Below, piece after piece: positions 34,606 to 45,714 of a stretch of DNA of 64,000 bases (position 1 is the stretch's first letter; each line of letters starts with the position of its first letter). The position numbers and the translations under genes are program-made. This DNA comes from Sorex araneus (taxonomy: Eukaryota; Chordata; Mammalia; Eulipotyphla; Soricidae), in NCBI RefSeq assembly GCF_027595985.1, contig NC_073313.1, positions 106,783,052 to 106,847,051 on the forward strand, written 5' to 3'. The notes beneath the pieces are model-generated. The model was not told the origin of the DNA and searched no databases. It was given only the letters and a program-made list of their open reading frames with translations.

Positions 34606-35764
34606 TCTCTTGGACAAAACTTGCAAATTACTCCAGATAATTTACTGACTACCATGAATTCTATTCATGGACCCTTGGTACCCAATAGTCCTTGCCTCAG
34701 AGAATGGAGGTACTATCTGATTAAAACCAATGGTCTTTTGACTTTCTAATTGCACTGCGTTTCACACCCACAGTATGCAAAGGTTCATCATCTAATTTTA
34801 GATAGAGCCATCTTTTGCAAGCCTTTAGATAAAGGTAAGAAGTAACAAGGTTTCTGGGCATATTGACCTTTTCCACATCTTGAAGGCATAGAGAAATATT
34901 ATGGGAAAAAACTGCGTAAAGGAAAGAATGCTCAACAGCCATATGTTGGGATAGGACAAGTATATTATTCCTATATTAAAATCATGCAACATATGTGAAC
35001 AGATGGATTATTGTAAAGGGTGAAAACAAATCCTGGAAAGAAGTTGTATGTAGGAGAGCGATTACCACATGTTCCAAAGAAAAAAAAACATCCCCCAACA
35101 TTTAAATACTATGAATAGGGAAAATCCAAATATTTCTAAGTATATCCACTAACCTTTATGAGATCCAGTAGAAGTTATGATTTATATAGAGAGTTTCACA
35201 TCCTGATTTGTTAATTTGTCTCCTAGGCTCCTCTTGGAACAGAATTCTGTCACAATGGTGAACATCTCAGCATCATAGAAGCCCAGTAAAGTTTTGGTAT
35301 TCTTATGATGTAGTAATCATCTGGAATGATAGGAAGAAAGAAGTTATGATTGTCGTGTCTCATTTAGAAACCAGATTTTTAGAACATGTCTTTCTCAATA
35401 CCCTTATTATGATCCATGTGTGTGATGAGCAGAATTTTGCCCCCCAACATCTCCAAACCTTTAGTGTTATTCTTGTGACTGTTATGCTAACAAAAGGGAA
35501 AAAATGAAGGTGATCCTAATATCATGATTTAAACCCTCAAAAGAAGAGAAGGGAGGAAAGATTCAGCACTTCATTGCTGGCTTTGAAAAAGGTGATAATA
35601 AAAAATATAGGAAGCCTCTGGAATCTGGCAATAGCACGCAGTTGGCACATTGCTACCAAATGAGGACCTCAATCCTATAACTGCATGGAACTAAATTCTG
35701 CTGACAACCTGACTTAGCCTAAAAATGGTTTTCCCTCAGACTCCAGATAATTCCCCAACACAGT
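34606..35764. other. No gene recognised
   Basis: Mixed AT-rich sequence with no supported feature. A 73-residue minus-strand frame at 34721-34942 has no known motif. Confidence 0.35.
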
Positions 35765-35784
35765 TGATACCTAGAATTCATTTT

Positions 35785-37055
35785 TTAACATTTTTATTAG
35801 TGAATCACCGTGAGGTTCTGTTACAAACTTATGAACTTTCATGTCTGCATTTAAGTCATAGAGTGATCATTTACCCATCCCTCCACCAGTGCCCATTCTC
35901 CTCCACCAATGGTCCCAGTATCCCTCATACCGTCCCCACTCCATCCCCTACCACCCCACCCTGCCTCTGAGGCAAGACATTCCCTTTTGTTCTCTCTCAT
36001 TTTGGGTGTTGTAGTTTGCAATAGACGTATTGAGTGGCCTTCATGTTCGGTCTATGCTCTACTTTCGGCACGCATCTTTCAACCCGAATGGATCCTCCCA
36101 ACATCCTCTACTTGGTGTTCCCTTCTCAATTTCAGCTGCCTTTTCCCCCAGCATGTGAAGCCAGTTTCCAAGCTGTGGGGCAGACCTCCTGGTACTTATC
36201 TCTACTCTTGGGTGTTAGTCTCCCACTCTGTTACTTTATATTCCATAGATGAGTGTGATCCTTCTATGTCTGTCTCTCTCTTTCTAACTCATTTCACTTA
36301 ACATAATACTTTCCATGTTGATCCACTTACATGCAAATTTCATGACTTCATCTTTTCAAACATCTGCATAGTATTCCATTGTGTAGACGTACCAAAGTTT
36401 CTTTAACCAGTCATCTGTTTTTAGGCACTCAGGATTTCCCCCAGATTTCGACTATTGTAAATAGTGCTGCAATGAACATACAAATGCAGATGACATTTCT
36501 ACTATAACTTTTTGCCTCTCGGAATATATTCCCAGGAGTGGTATTGCTGGGTCAAATGGGAGCTCAATTTCTAATTTTTTGAGAATTGTCCATATTGTTT
36601 TCCAAAAGGGCTGAACCAGTCAGCATTCCCACTCGCAATGAAGGAGAGTCTCTTTCTCCCCACATCCACGCCAACACCCGTTGCTTTTGTTCTTCTGGAT
36701 GTGGACAAGTCTCTGTGGTGTGAAATGATATCTCACTGTTTTAATCTGCATCTCCCTGATGATTAGTGGTGTAGTGCATTTTCTCATGTGTCTGTCTTTT
36801 AGCCATTCGGATTTCTACTTTGAGAAAATTTCTGTTTATTTCCACCCCCTGCTATCTGATGGAGTTGGATGTTTTCTTCTTGTGAAGTTCAACCAGTGCC
36901 TTGTATATCCTTGATATCAACCCCTTATCAGATGGGTATTGGGTGAATATCCTTTCCCATTCAGATGACATGCCACTGGCCAAGCAAGTGAAAACAGAGA
37001 TAAACAAATGGGGCTATATTAAACTAACATTTTTATGTGATACTGTGTAGAAGGC
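35785..37055 (-). mobile_element. L1 3' end with short inverted 5' segment (twin priming)
   Basis: Positions 35785-36962 are antisense L1 3' UTR plus ORF2 C-terminus up to the FTQYPSD region (gggtgaatatcctttcccat). At 36963 the strand flips: cagatgacatgccactggcc to about 37055 is sense ORF2 encoding DDMPLAKQVKTEINKW, the segment directly upstream of the breakpoint. That is the expected product of twin priming. No convincing TSD was found. Confidence 0.8.
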
Positions 37056-37112
37056 TCAGTTGATGTCACTTACACTTCAGATACAAAATTGTGGAACTAT
37101 TGTGTTCCTTTA

Positions 37113-37372
37113 AGCCATAGCACTGTCTGTAGTACTGTCATCCTGTTGTTCATTAATTTGCTCAAGCGGGCACCAGTAATGTCTCCATTGTAAGACTTGT
37201 TGTCACTGTTTTTGGCATATCGAATACGCCACGGATAGCTTGCCAGGCTCTGTGTGTGAGCGAGATACTCTTGGTAGCTTGCTGGGCTCTCCAAGAGGGG
37301 CAAAGGAATCAAACCCAGGTCGGCTGTGTGCAAGGCAAATGCCCTATCCACTGTGCTATCACTCTGGTCCAA
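37113..37372 (-). mobile_element. Long (RTE-tailed) SINE, minus orientation
   Basis: It starts with the antisense tail gtcatcctgttgttcattaa, passes ttggcatatcgaatacgcca and ccaggctctgtgtgtgagcg, and ends in the antisense head ccactgtgctatcactctgg. All three blocks of the long class are present. Confidence 0.88.
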
Positions 37373-38994
37373 CTTTAGGCCATAAGGTTATGTTAATTTT
37401 TGTGCAGATAGAATATGAATTAAGTGCTAAAGTAAGGTGATTTCAGAGGAAGATATATTTCAGAATATCATAAGTATGAAACTGGAGCTTCCTTTCAGAT
37501 TCTTTGTGGACTTTGTGAAATCGAGCTCAGTTACCCAAGAGAGAACTAAAGTGTTAGTTAAGTAAAAGAAAAAAGAAACATTATCGTGGTGTGAATATTC
37601 ATCTACCTAACATGTATTAAAAGAAATAGCTTATGTGTATACCAAGTCAAAGATTACAAAATCTGTTTTGAAATAAACAAAATTTTTACCACATTTACCA
37701 TTACATCAATTCTCCTTTTTTCAGTGCTGTGAACCTTCATTATATCCTCCCAATATTGAGGCATTGAATTGCAGGTGAAAGATGTAGAGATAAATAAAAT
37801 AATATCACTGTTCTAAAGTAGTTTGCATCCAAATAGTTGTTACAGACAAGTAAACTGACAATTGTATTTCACAGTAAATTGTTTTCTGATGGAAGTGAAA
37901 ATTGGATAGTGCAGGAGCACAGGTGTTGACTAAATCAACCAAGAGCATCAGAAAGGGTTTTGAAAAGAGGATAATATCTGAACTGTCATTAAGAACAACT
38001 AAAAGTTCACCAGGTAAAGATTATGTGGTGGGAGGGATTGAGAGTAAAAGCATGTTCTTTTGAAGAAACTGCAGTAGGTTTAGGATATTTAGAATAGACA
38101 ACAACATAAGGGATAGTCAATGCTAGGTTGGAAAGATGGAAACCACATAACATATGGCTCTGATCACTTGGCTATGACATTTAAAATTTGAACTCAATAA
38201 TTTTATATATTATAATTGATATTTAATGATAGAATTAAAGAGAAAAAGACTCTATGATTAATTCTATATCTATGTCTGTATTTCCTGTTAAATTGTAGTG
38301 CCATACATCAACATAGGAAATTCAGGGATGGTGTAGTAGTGAATATGTTGGTGCATCACTCATATTCTCTTTATTATACATTGCCTGGATCCTTTGGATG
38401 TTGACTGGTAACTTCTAAAGCTCAAGTCAAAGGCATTCCATCTTAACTGAAATGCTAGATCGCTCTCATAGACCTTAACCAATGATTGAAGATACTCTAG
38501 CTGAGAACAAAGACTATACTTGCTGAATTTTTGCTTCTGCCTTGTCATTTTTCCCTTTTTCTTAAGATAATTCTCTCAATGCGTGATTAGAACATGAATA
38601 TCTCAGAGATTTTAGCGATAGAGAACAACACTCAATCATGCGTATGAAAGTTAATTTTTGGTAGTGGGGAAGACTGATTAATTCCATTTGGGACATAGTA
38701 AGAATAAAATGCTTGCAAGACATCAAAATGGAACTATTCCAAAGACAGTTGGATATTCAGTGTTTGGAACTAAGGGGACAAGTTTTATCTGTATGATTAA
38801 ACCTGAAAATTAAAAGCATGCAAATTATAGATTAAATAAATAGAAAAGGATGAAAAAATTCAAGGAAATAATATAGAATGAAAAGATCAGAGGGAAATAT
38901 CAACATGTAAAAGACCAGAAAAGGAAGAACATCCTGATAAAGACTTAGAAATAAGGCAAAATTAGTATGGAAAAAAACTATTCAAGACATTACC
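37373..38994. other. Unique AT-rich sequence
   Basis: 1.6 kb with no repeat or exon that I can support. Possibly the longest original intron or intergenic stretch in the middle of the window. Confidence 0.4.
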
Positions 38995-39117
38995 CCGGAT
39001 ATTGGTGGTGGGGAATGTGCACTGTGGGGGAATGGGTGTTTGATCAATGTGAGATTGTAACCCAAACATGAAAGCTTTTAACTATCTTACGGTGATTCAA
39101 TAAAATAAAATTTTTAA
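38995..39117 (+). mobile_element. Very short L1 3' end
   Basis: ggatattggtggtggggaat to gtgattcaataaaataaaat is only the last 120 bp of an L1, 5'-truncated within the 3' UTR. Confidence 0.8.
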
Positions 39118-39120
39118 AAA

Positions 39121-39305
39121 GTGAAAAAAATTATGGAAGCCTGAGATATAGTACAGTAACTATAGCACTTGTCTTCCATGCACCAAATCTAGTGAAATAG
39201 TCAGCCACATATGCTTCCTTGAGCATCATCAGGAATGACACATGAGCACAGATCAAGAAGTAGCCCTGAGCCCAGTTAGGTGTGGTCCCAAAATCTTTAG
39301 AACAA
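39121..39305 (+). mobile_element. Old SINE
   Basis: gagatatagtacagtaacta (head), gagcatcatcaggaatgaca (body) and ggtgtggtcccaaaatc (end) fit an old SOR-type SINE. Confidence 0.55.
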
Positions 39306-39309
39306 ACCA

Positions 39310-39990
39310 TAAAAAATATTTCATTAAGCCCGATGACTGGATAAAGATGACTAGTTAAAGAAACTTTGGTACATCTAAACAATGGAATATTATACAGCTG
39401 TTAGAAAAGATGAAGTCATGAAATTTGCATATAAGTGGATCAACATGAAAAGTATCATGTTAAGTAAGATGAGTCAGAAAGAGAGGGACAGACATAAAAA
39501 GATTGCACTCATCTGTGGAATATAAAGTAACAGATTGGAGACTAACATCCAAGAATAGTAGAAATAAGGACCAAGAACTTTGCCCCATGGCTTGGAAGCC
39601 GGCCTCACATGCTGGGGGAAAAAACAGCTCAGATAGAGAAGGGAACACCAAGTGAAAGGTGTTTGGAGGACCTGCTCATGTTGGGAGATGCATGCCGAAT
39701 GTTGACTATAGTTCAAACACAATGGCCACTCAATACCTCTATTGCGAACGACAACACCCAAAGAGAGAGACAGAACAAAAGGGAATGCCCTGCCAAAGAG
39801 ATGAGGCATGTGTGTGGGGGGAGTTGGAGTAGTGGAAAGGATACTGGGATCATTGGTGGTGGAGAATGGTCACTAGTGGAGGGATGGGTACACAATCATT
39901 GTATGACTCAAATGCAAACATGACAGTTTGTTTGTAAGTGTGTGACTGTACCTCACGGTGATTCACTATTAAAAATTTTTGAAAATTAAA
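39310..39990 (+). mobile_element. L1 3' end, 5'-truncated
   Basis: Sense ORF2 end (tacatctaaacaatggaata, then gtatcatgttaagtaagatg) runs into the 3' UTR (gatcattggtggtggagaat) and finishes with acggtgattcactattaaaa. Confidence 0.85.
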
Positions 39991-40204
39991 AATTATAAAA
40001 ATATTTTAATACCACAGGAAGATTTTAAGAAAGGTGAGATAAATGACAGAGAATGTGATAAATATTGGACAAGTCAAATGATCAAGTCAGAAGTCAAATG
40101 ATGAAGACAGAATATCATGGTATGAATCATTAATGATTCATGGAATGTATCATTAATAAGGCCCTGAAACTATCCCTTAAAAATGTTTTACATATTTATA
40201 TCAT

Positions 40205-40312
40205 TTGTATCATTTGTCATCCCGTTGATCCTCTAGTTACTCGAGCGGGTGCCAGAAAGGTTTCCATTTGTCCCTGTCGCGTGCTAATGTAGCCCAATGA
40301 TATCTGCTTGCT
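40205..40312 (-). mobile_element. RTE 3' end with short-repeat tail
   Basis: In minus orientation it encodes decayed HARDRDKWKPFW-like C-terminal residues, then ctggcacccgctcgagtaac, agaggatcaacgggatgaca and a tail of tttgtatcattt-type repeats. The last 40 bases match the 3' end of the long SINE class in this window (for example 59066-59108). Confidence 0.8.
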
Positions 40313-40328
40313 CCAGGAACAGGAAGAG
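40313..40328. repeat. TSD of the L1 inside the RTE, left copy
   Basis: ccaggaacaggaagag, repeated exactly at 41914-41929. Removing 40329-41929 rejoins the RTE 3' sequence. Confidence 0.93.
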
Positions 40329-41913
40329 GTTTTTTTTATTAGTTTATTTTTAATTAGAGAGTCATCGTGAGGGTACAGTTACAGATCCATACATCTTTAT
40401 GCTCATGTTTCCCCCATACAAAGTTCGATAACCCATCCCTTCACCAGTGCCCATTCTCCACCACCAGTAAACCCAACATCCCTCCCCCCCTCCCCAGTCC
40501 CGTCTCCCCCCACCCCACCCTGCCACTATGGCAGGGAATTCCCTTTTGTTCTCTATCTCTGATTAGGTGTTGTGGTTTGCAATAAAGGTGTTGAGTGGCC
40601 ATTGTGTTCAGTCTCTAGTCTGTATTCGGCCCGCATCACCCTTCCCCCACATGACCTCCAACCACATTTTACTTGGTGGTCCCTTCCCTGAGTTACCCAG
40701 AATGAGAGACCAGCCTCCAAGCCATGGAAACAATCTCCTGGTACTTATTTCTACTATTCTTGGGCGTTAGTCTTATAGTCTATTATTCTATATTCCACAG
40801 ATGAGTGCAATCTTTCTATGTCTGTCTCTCTCTTTCTGACTCATTTCACTTAGCATGATACTTTCCATGTTGATCCACTTATATGCAAACGTCATGACCT
40901 CATTTTTTCTAACAGCTGCATAGTATTCCATTTTATAGATGTACCAGAGTTTCTTCAACCAGTCATCTGTTCTAGGGCACTTGGGTTTTTTCCAGATTCT
41001 GGCTATTGTAAACAGTGCTGCGGTGAACATATAAGTGCATATGTCACTTTGACTATACTTTTTGGCTTTTCTGGGATATATTCCCAGCAGTGGTATTGCT
41101 GGGTCAAATGGGAGATCAACCTCTAGTTTTTTGAGAATCGTCCATGCTGTTTTCCAAAAGGGCTGAACTAGCCGGCATTCCCACCAGCAGTGTAGAAGGG
41201 TCCCTTTCTCCCCACATCCTCTCCAACAGCGGTTGCTTTTGTTCTTTTGGATGTGTGCTAGTCTCTGTGGTGTGAGGTGGTATCTCATGGTTGTTTTGAT
41301 CTGCATCTCTCTGATGATTAGTGATGTAGAGCACTTTTTCATGTGCCTTTTGGCCATTCGTATCTCTTCCTTGGTAAAGTTTCTGTTCAGTTCTTCGCCC
41401 CATTTTTTGATGGGGTTGGATGTTTTCTTCTTGTAGAGTTCAACCAGTGCTTTATATACCATTGATATTAACCCCTTATCTGATGGGTATTGTGTAAAGA
41501 TCCTTTCCCATTCTGTGGATAGTCTTTGTATTCTGGTCACTGTATCTTTTGCGGTGCAGAAGCTTTTTAGTTTAATGTAGTCCCATTTATTGATTTCTAA
41601 TTTTACTAGATTGTTTAGTTCCGTGTCATCTTTGAAGATACCTTTATCTTCAATATCGTAGAGGGTTTTGCCGACCTTGTCTTCAATGTACCTTATGGTT
41701 TGTGGTCTGATGTTGAGGTCTTTAATCCATTTTGATCTGACTTTTGTGCATGGTGTCAGGTCGAGTTCTAAGCCCATTTTTTTGCATGTGGTTGTCCAGT
41801 TGTGCCAGCACCATTTGTTAAAGAGACTTTCCTTGCTCCACTTCACATCTCTTGCTCCTTTATCAAAAATTAGATGATCATACATTTGAGGTTGTGTGTG
41901 GGGATATTCCACC
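40329..41913 (-). mobile_element. 5'-truncated L1 inserted into the RTE
   Basis: About 1.58 kb from the A-tail (T run at 40330) through the 3' UTR to the ORF2 middle, flanked by a perfect 16-bp TSD. The remaining ORF2 part has no stop or frameshift over 374 residues, so it is younger than most L1s here. It dates after the RTE insertion. Confidence 0.94.
40788..41912 (-). pseudogene. L1 ORF2 C-terminal third, open but truncated
   Basis: The open frame of 374 residues begins at the truncation point ([18 protein letters not shown]) and runs to the natural end (DRHRKIALICGI). It contains the thumb and linker region, the cysteine-containing segment [18 protein letters not shown] and the terminal [19 protein letters not shown]. 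Lacking endonuclease and RT, it encodes no useful enzyme. It supplies the unbroken version against which the frame breaks at 17512-18534 can be read. Confidence 0.9.
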
Positions 41914-41929
41914 CCAGGAACAGGAAGAG
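41914..41929. repeat. TSD of the L1 inside the RTE, right copy
   Basis: Exact repeat of 40313-40328 (ccaggaacaggaagag). Confidence 0.93.
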
Positions 41930-44375
41930 TTTTAAATCATTCATTAAGGGTTTGACGAAGAAGTCTGACCATCTCATTGGTGGGTGGCCATGCGGTCTTT
42001 TGATGTCCCGTGAAATCCAATCGGTAACAGCTCTAGTCCAGCGGTCATTTCTGAATCGCATTACATGTCCGTCCCATCTGATTTTCGATGCTTTGGCAAA
42101 CGAGACAGCTTCCCTGATTCTTGACCATTGATGGAGGTTGGAACTCCGGATTCCTTCTCTCACTTGAGTGAAATGTGGTACTCCTAGCATAGCTCTTTCG
42201 ATTCCTCTTTGGGATACCTGAATAGTGTTCTAACCCTGTTTTTGTAGAGCCCAGGTCTCTGAGGTGTATGTAAGTGCAGGAAGAATGGTGGAGTCTAAAA
42301 GATGTGCCTGGAGCCAAAGGTTCTTCATCTTCTTAACCACTTCTTTGACGCTCTTGAAGGCATTCCACTCTCTCTTCCTCCTGCACACTTCTGGTGCCAA
42401 GTTGTTCCTCATGTTGAGTTCTCAACTCAGGTACACATAGCTGCTGCATTCGGAGATGTTTGTTCCATTGAGAGCAAATGGAACATCAAGGACTCATTAG
42501 TTTTTCATAAATATTATTTTGCTGAGATTCAGTTGCAGTCCAAACTTTTCATACTCGCAGTCGAAGTTGGCCAGCATTTGTGCCACTTGGCTAATGTTTG
42601 GCATTATGAGAACAACATCATCAGCAAAGCAGAGGTGGTGTAGTTGACGACTGTCTATCTTCACTTCCATTCCTTCCATTCCAGATGACACATGATGTTC
42701 TTGAGGGTGGCACTGAAAAGTTTCAGTGAAATGGTATCACCCTGCCAAACCCCTCTTTATGTCAATGATCACTTCCTTGTAGAATGGTGGGATCCTGGTG
42801 ATGAATCTGTGATACAACTTGTGGAGGATCTTGGTGCACTGAGTTTGAATGCTGTTTGGCTAGGACTTTGATGACCGCTTCAATCTCAACAAAATTGAAG
42901 GCCTTCTTTAAATTGATGTATGGTACACAGAGCAGCATCTTGAAATCTCATGAAACTGCAATGAGTTTGGTCACCATGTGGATATGGTCAATTATACTGA
43001 ATCTTTTTCAGAACCTGCTTGCTCGCATGGTTGTCCTTTGACTAGTGTTCTGCCTATTCTACTCAGGATGACTCGAATGAACAACTTATAGACGACGGAT
43101 AACAGGCAGATTGGCGATAGTTGTCAATGTCATGGATGTCTCCCTTCTTGTATAACAGAACGATCCTGCTGGTTTTCCATTGGTAAGGAACCTTGCATTT
43201 GGACAGGTAGTATGTGAAGGGTCAAGCCAGTGTATAGACATGTACTGACGGCAGATTCTCAGGTGTTCGGGTCTGACATTGTCTGGACCGGGTGCTGTAT
43301 GTGTCTTTACCGATGAAATGGCGTGTTGGATTTTGATTTCTAAGGAAGGACTTTGGGAATGACATATCCATCCTGTGGAATTTGGTATGTGGGCGGATGG
43401 ACGTGGCTATCGAAGAGATCCGAATAGAAGTCGTGAATAATCCTCTCCATTGACTTTCTGGAAGTTGTGATAGGTACATCAGGACATCGGAGGGCAGTCA
43501 TCTTGGTCTTGTAGTTGGCGATGAACAGGAGAGGGTTGCAAATACTTTTCTCGGCTTCTACCACATTGGCCAACACTGCTGCTCTTCTCTCTTTGAGGTC
43601 TTCCTTTATTGCTTCTCTGCATAGCTTTGCAAGGTCGGATGTTAGCTTGTGGTTGCCTGAGGCTCGTGCCAAACTATGTTTTCGAATGAGCTCGAGAGTT
43701 TCTGAAGACAGGCATCTGTTTGTGGTTTTCCCACTCTCAGTATTCCTCACATAGTTATGGAGGTGCTGAACCAGTCTATATTCCTCGTCGATGTAGTCAA
43801 TGATGGCATCTTCCCACACTGCCACAATAGTGCCAAAGATCTTCCAGTTGGAGGTCATTCTGGGAGTTCTCTTCTTAAACTTAAACTTTGCACTCCTTTC
43901 TCCCTGCTCTGTGAAGTAGAATTTTGCATGAAGGAGACCGTGTTCTGATCTCGTTTGGAATTTTGGGACAACAGTAACATCGGTCAGGCAAAACATTCAA
44001 TTGAATATGATGTGGTCAATTTCATTGTGAGACTGTCCACTGGGAGACTCCCATGTTCAACGTTTAGATTCTGCCTTCTAGAACTGAATTACCATGGATG
44101 GTCTTGGTCAACATGATGAACTCAGACAGTCTCTCACCCTGTTCATTCCATTCTAGACCATGGGACCCAATGCGGAGTTCTTTAGGCGACCTTCTCAGTC
44201 CTATCTTGACATTAAAATCACCAACAATGATCTTGTAGAAGGTGTCGTCATCTTTATTGAACTGCTCCAGCTCCATGTAGAACTTCTCAATTTCTTCTTC
44301 ATCGTAGTTGGATGTTGGTGCGTAGACAACTAAGATAGAAAACTGCCGGCACTGAGCCACATCTATTCAAGTGTA
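41930..44375 (-). pseudogene. RTE polyprotein remnant (endonuclease C-half, RT, C-terminus)
   Basis: RTE elements encode one protein with an apurinic-type endonuclease and a reverse transcriptase. In order: FSILVVYAPTSNYDEEE and VGDFNVKIG (endonuclease, 44064-44360); a linker frame of 218 residues (43340-43996) with VVPKFQTRSEHGLL, LSSETLELIRKHSLARASGN and FYSDLFDSHVH; decayed RT motifs including WKTSRIVLLYKKGDIHDI (about 43130-43190); HHLCFADDVVLIMPN, the RT catalytic box (42497-42691); ILPALTYTSETWALQKQ (42230-42412); and MLGVPHFTQVREGIRSS to RWSDFFVKPLMND (41935-42190). Several frameshifts and losses, mainly around 42700-43330, disable it. The region encoding the end continues at 40205-40312 beyond the L1. 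Confidence 0.87.
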
Positions 44376-44394
44376 ATAATCTGATTCAGAATGT

Positions 44395-45011
44395 TAGGCA
44401 TTCCAATGAATCAATTCTCATGGCCAAGTTTGTGTTGACCTCCACTACCTCCACTACCCAGCCACCACCATGCTCCAGGATGCTTTCCAGACCTCGCGGC
44501 CAAACCTCCGCATGAGTGAAGCCCACAGAACCCGGTAAAGCAGAACTTAGCGGCCTTATACTCCTGGCTCAATGGGATGGGGAAATTCCCCCGCACCAGG
44601 GATAAGACCCAGATGACCCACTCTCTGGGAGTCAGATAAATACCTCACCGGCAGAACTCCACTACCTCTTCTACCCAGCCACCACCACGCTCCAAGATGC
44701 TTTCCGGACTGTGTGGCCACTTTGTGGCCACGCGACACAGCATACAACACTTAATACCCATTTTCCATAATTTTCACACCATATTTGATGGGCTTCAAAT
44801 ATGGTCTGAACCATGGGAAAACCAGTAAGGGCGATTGGAGGCCGCCCTAAAAGCCTTCATCCCTCTCGGAGAGCCCGGCAAGCTACCGAGAGTACCCCGC
44901 CCACACTGCAGAGCCTGGCAAGCTATCTGTGGCGTATTTGATATGCCAAAAACAGTAAAAACAATGGGCTCATTTGCCTGACACTGAAAGAGTCCCCAAT
45001 ATGGCAGCATT
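44395..45011 (+). mobile_element. RTE leader (5' UTR), inverted relative to the body
   Basis: Plus-strand leader ending in aacaatgggctcatttgcct and ccccaatatggcagcattaa, then (after the composite insert) aaggagagtctgataaaatc and the endonuclease start. Positions 44862-44960 match the middle block of the long SINE class nearly throughout (gagagcccggcaagctaccg, gcagagcctggcaagcta, gatatgccaaaaacagta). Confidence 0.78.
44441..44720 (+). repeat. Tandem duplication in the RTE leader, period 217 bp
   Basis: tccactacctcc..taccca then gccaccaccatgctccagga at 44441-44500 recurs as tccactacctcttctaccca then gccaccaccacgctccaaga at 44658-44711. Only about 60 bp of the second unit remains similar. Confidence 0.75.
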
Positions 45012-45024
45012 AAGAAGGATGAGC
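45012..45024. repeat. TSD of composite element, left copy
   Basis: aagaaggatgagc, repeated exactly at 45702-45714; joining the flanks restores the RTE leader. Confidence 0.93.
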
Positions 45025-45701
45025 GCCTCCCACCGCTGCCGAGATGTGACCCCGGGGGCCGCACGCTTGTGCGGCTCCTCCGCAGCTGCACCCGCGTGAA
45101 TCCAGACCCAGCTGAACCAACTACAACATGGACTGCTCCTTGCAGATAGTTTCCAGCCAGAGAACTAAGCTGCGACCCCATGCCCGCCCGGGAGGGGAAA
45201 GGTATTTCTCTCGCTCGTCTGTCCCTTCCCGGGGACGAAGGGCATGGGGACCGCCATATTATGACGACCACAGATGGGGTTTACAAGCTTGCAATGATCC
45301 AATATCCGGAAGAAATCTCCCTGGACTTAGTTGTTAAAGTACAGAAATACAAAACCGCGCGGCCGTTACTGCGGCCACGCGACCTCATTTCTCTTCACAA
45401 CAGGTCTGACTCTAGTGGGGTGCTCCTAATAATAATTGTGAGGTTTGTGTTGAAATATTGAATGTAACCAAAGTAGATAGAAAGTAAAGTAAAATTTATC
45501 AGTTACAAGGCGGAGGGGTGCGGGGTTGGGCAGGATGGGAGGTGTACTGTGGTTTTTTTTTTATTTTTTATTTTTGTCTTCGGTGGTGGGATATGGGCAC
45601 TGGTGAAGGGATAATTTTTTCAGCATTGTATGACTAAGACTTAAGCCTGAAAGCATTGTAATTTTCCAGATGGTGATTCAATAAAATAAAATTTTTAAAA
45701 A
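45025..45701 (+). mobile_element. Composite L1-tailed element, longest complete-looking copy
   Basis: 677 bp between perfect 13-bp TSDs. The GC-rich head (gcctcccaccgctgccgaga, then gggggccgcacgcttgtgcg) leads to a CpG-rich centre, the module gcgcggccgttactgcggcc (45356), the middle block (aacaggtctgactctagtgg, ttgaaatattgaatgtaacc), a T-rich interruption near 45553-45575, and an L1-like end (tggtgggatatgggcactgg, gatggtgattcaataaaata, A-tail). No protein frame of note. The end suggests it borrows L1 enzymes. Confidence 0.88.
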
Positions 45702-45714
45702 AAGAAGGATGAGC
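45702..45714. repeat. TSD of composite element, right copy
   Basis: Exact repeat of 45012-45024. Confidence 0.93.

Noticed and set aside
44411..44750. Minus-strand frames with repeated LGAWWWLG
   Set aside because: The repetition reflects the 217-bp duplication in the RTE leader on the other strand, not a protein repeat.
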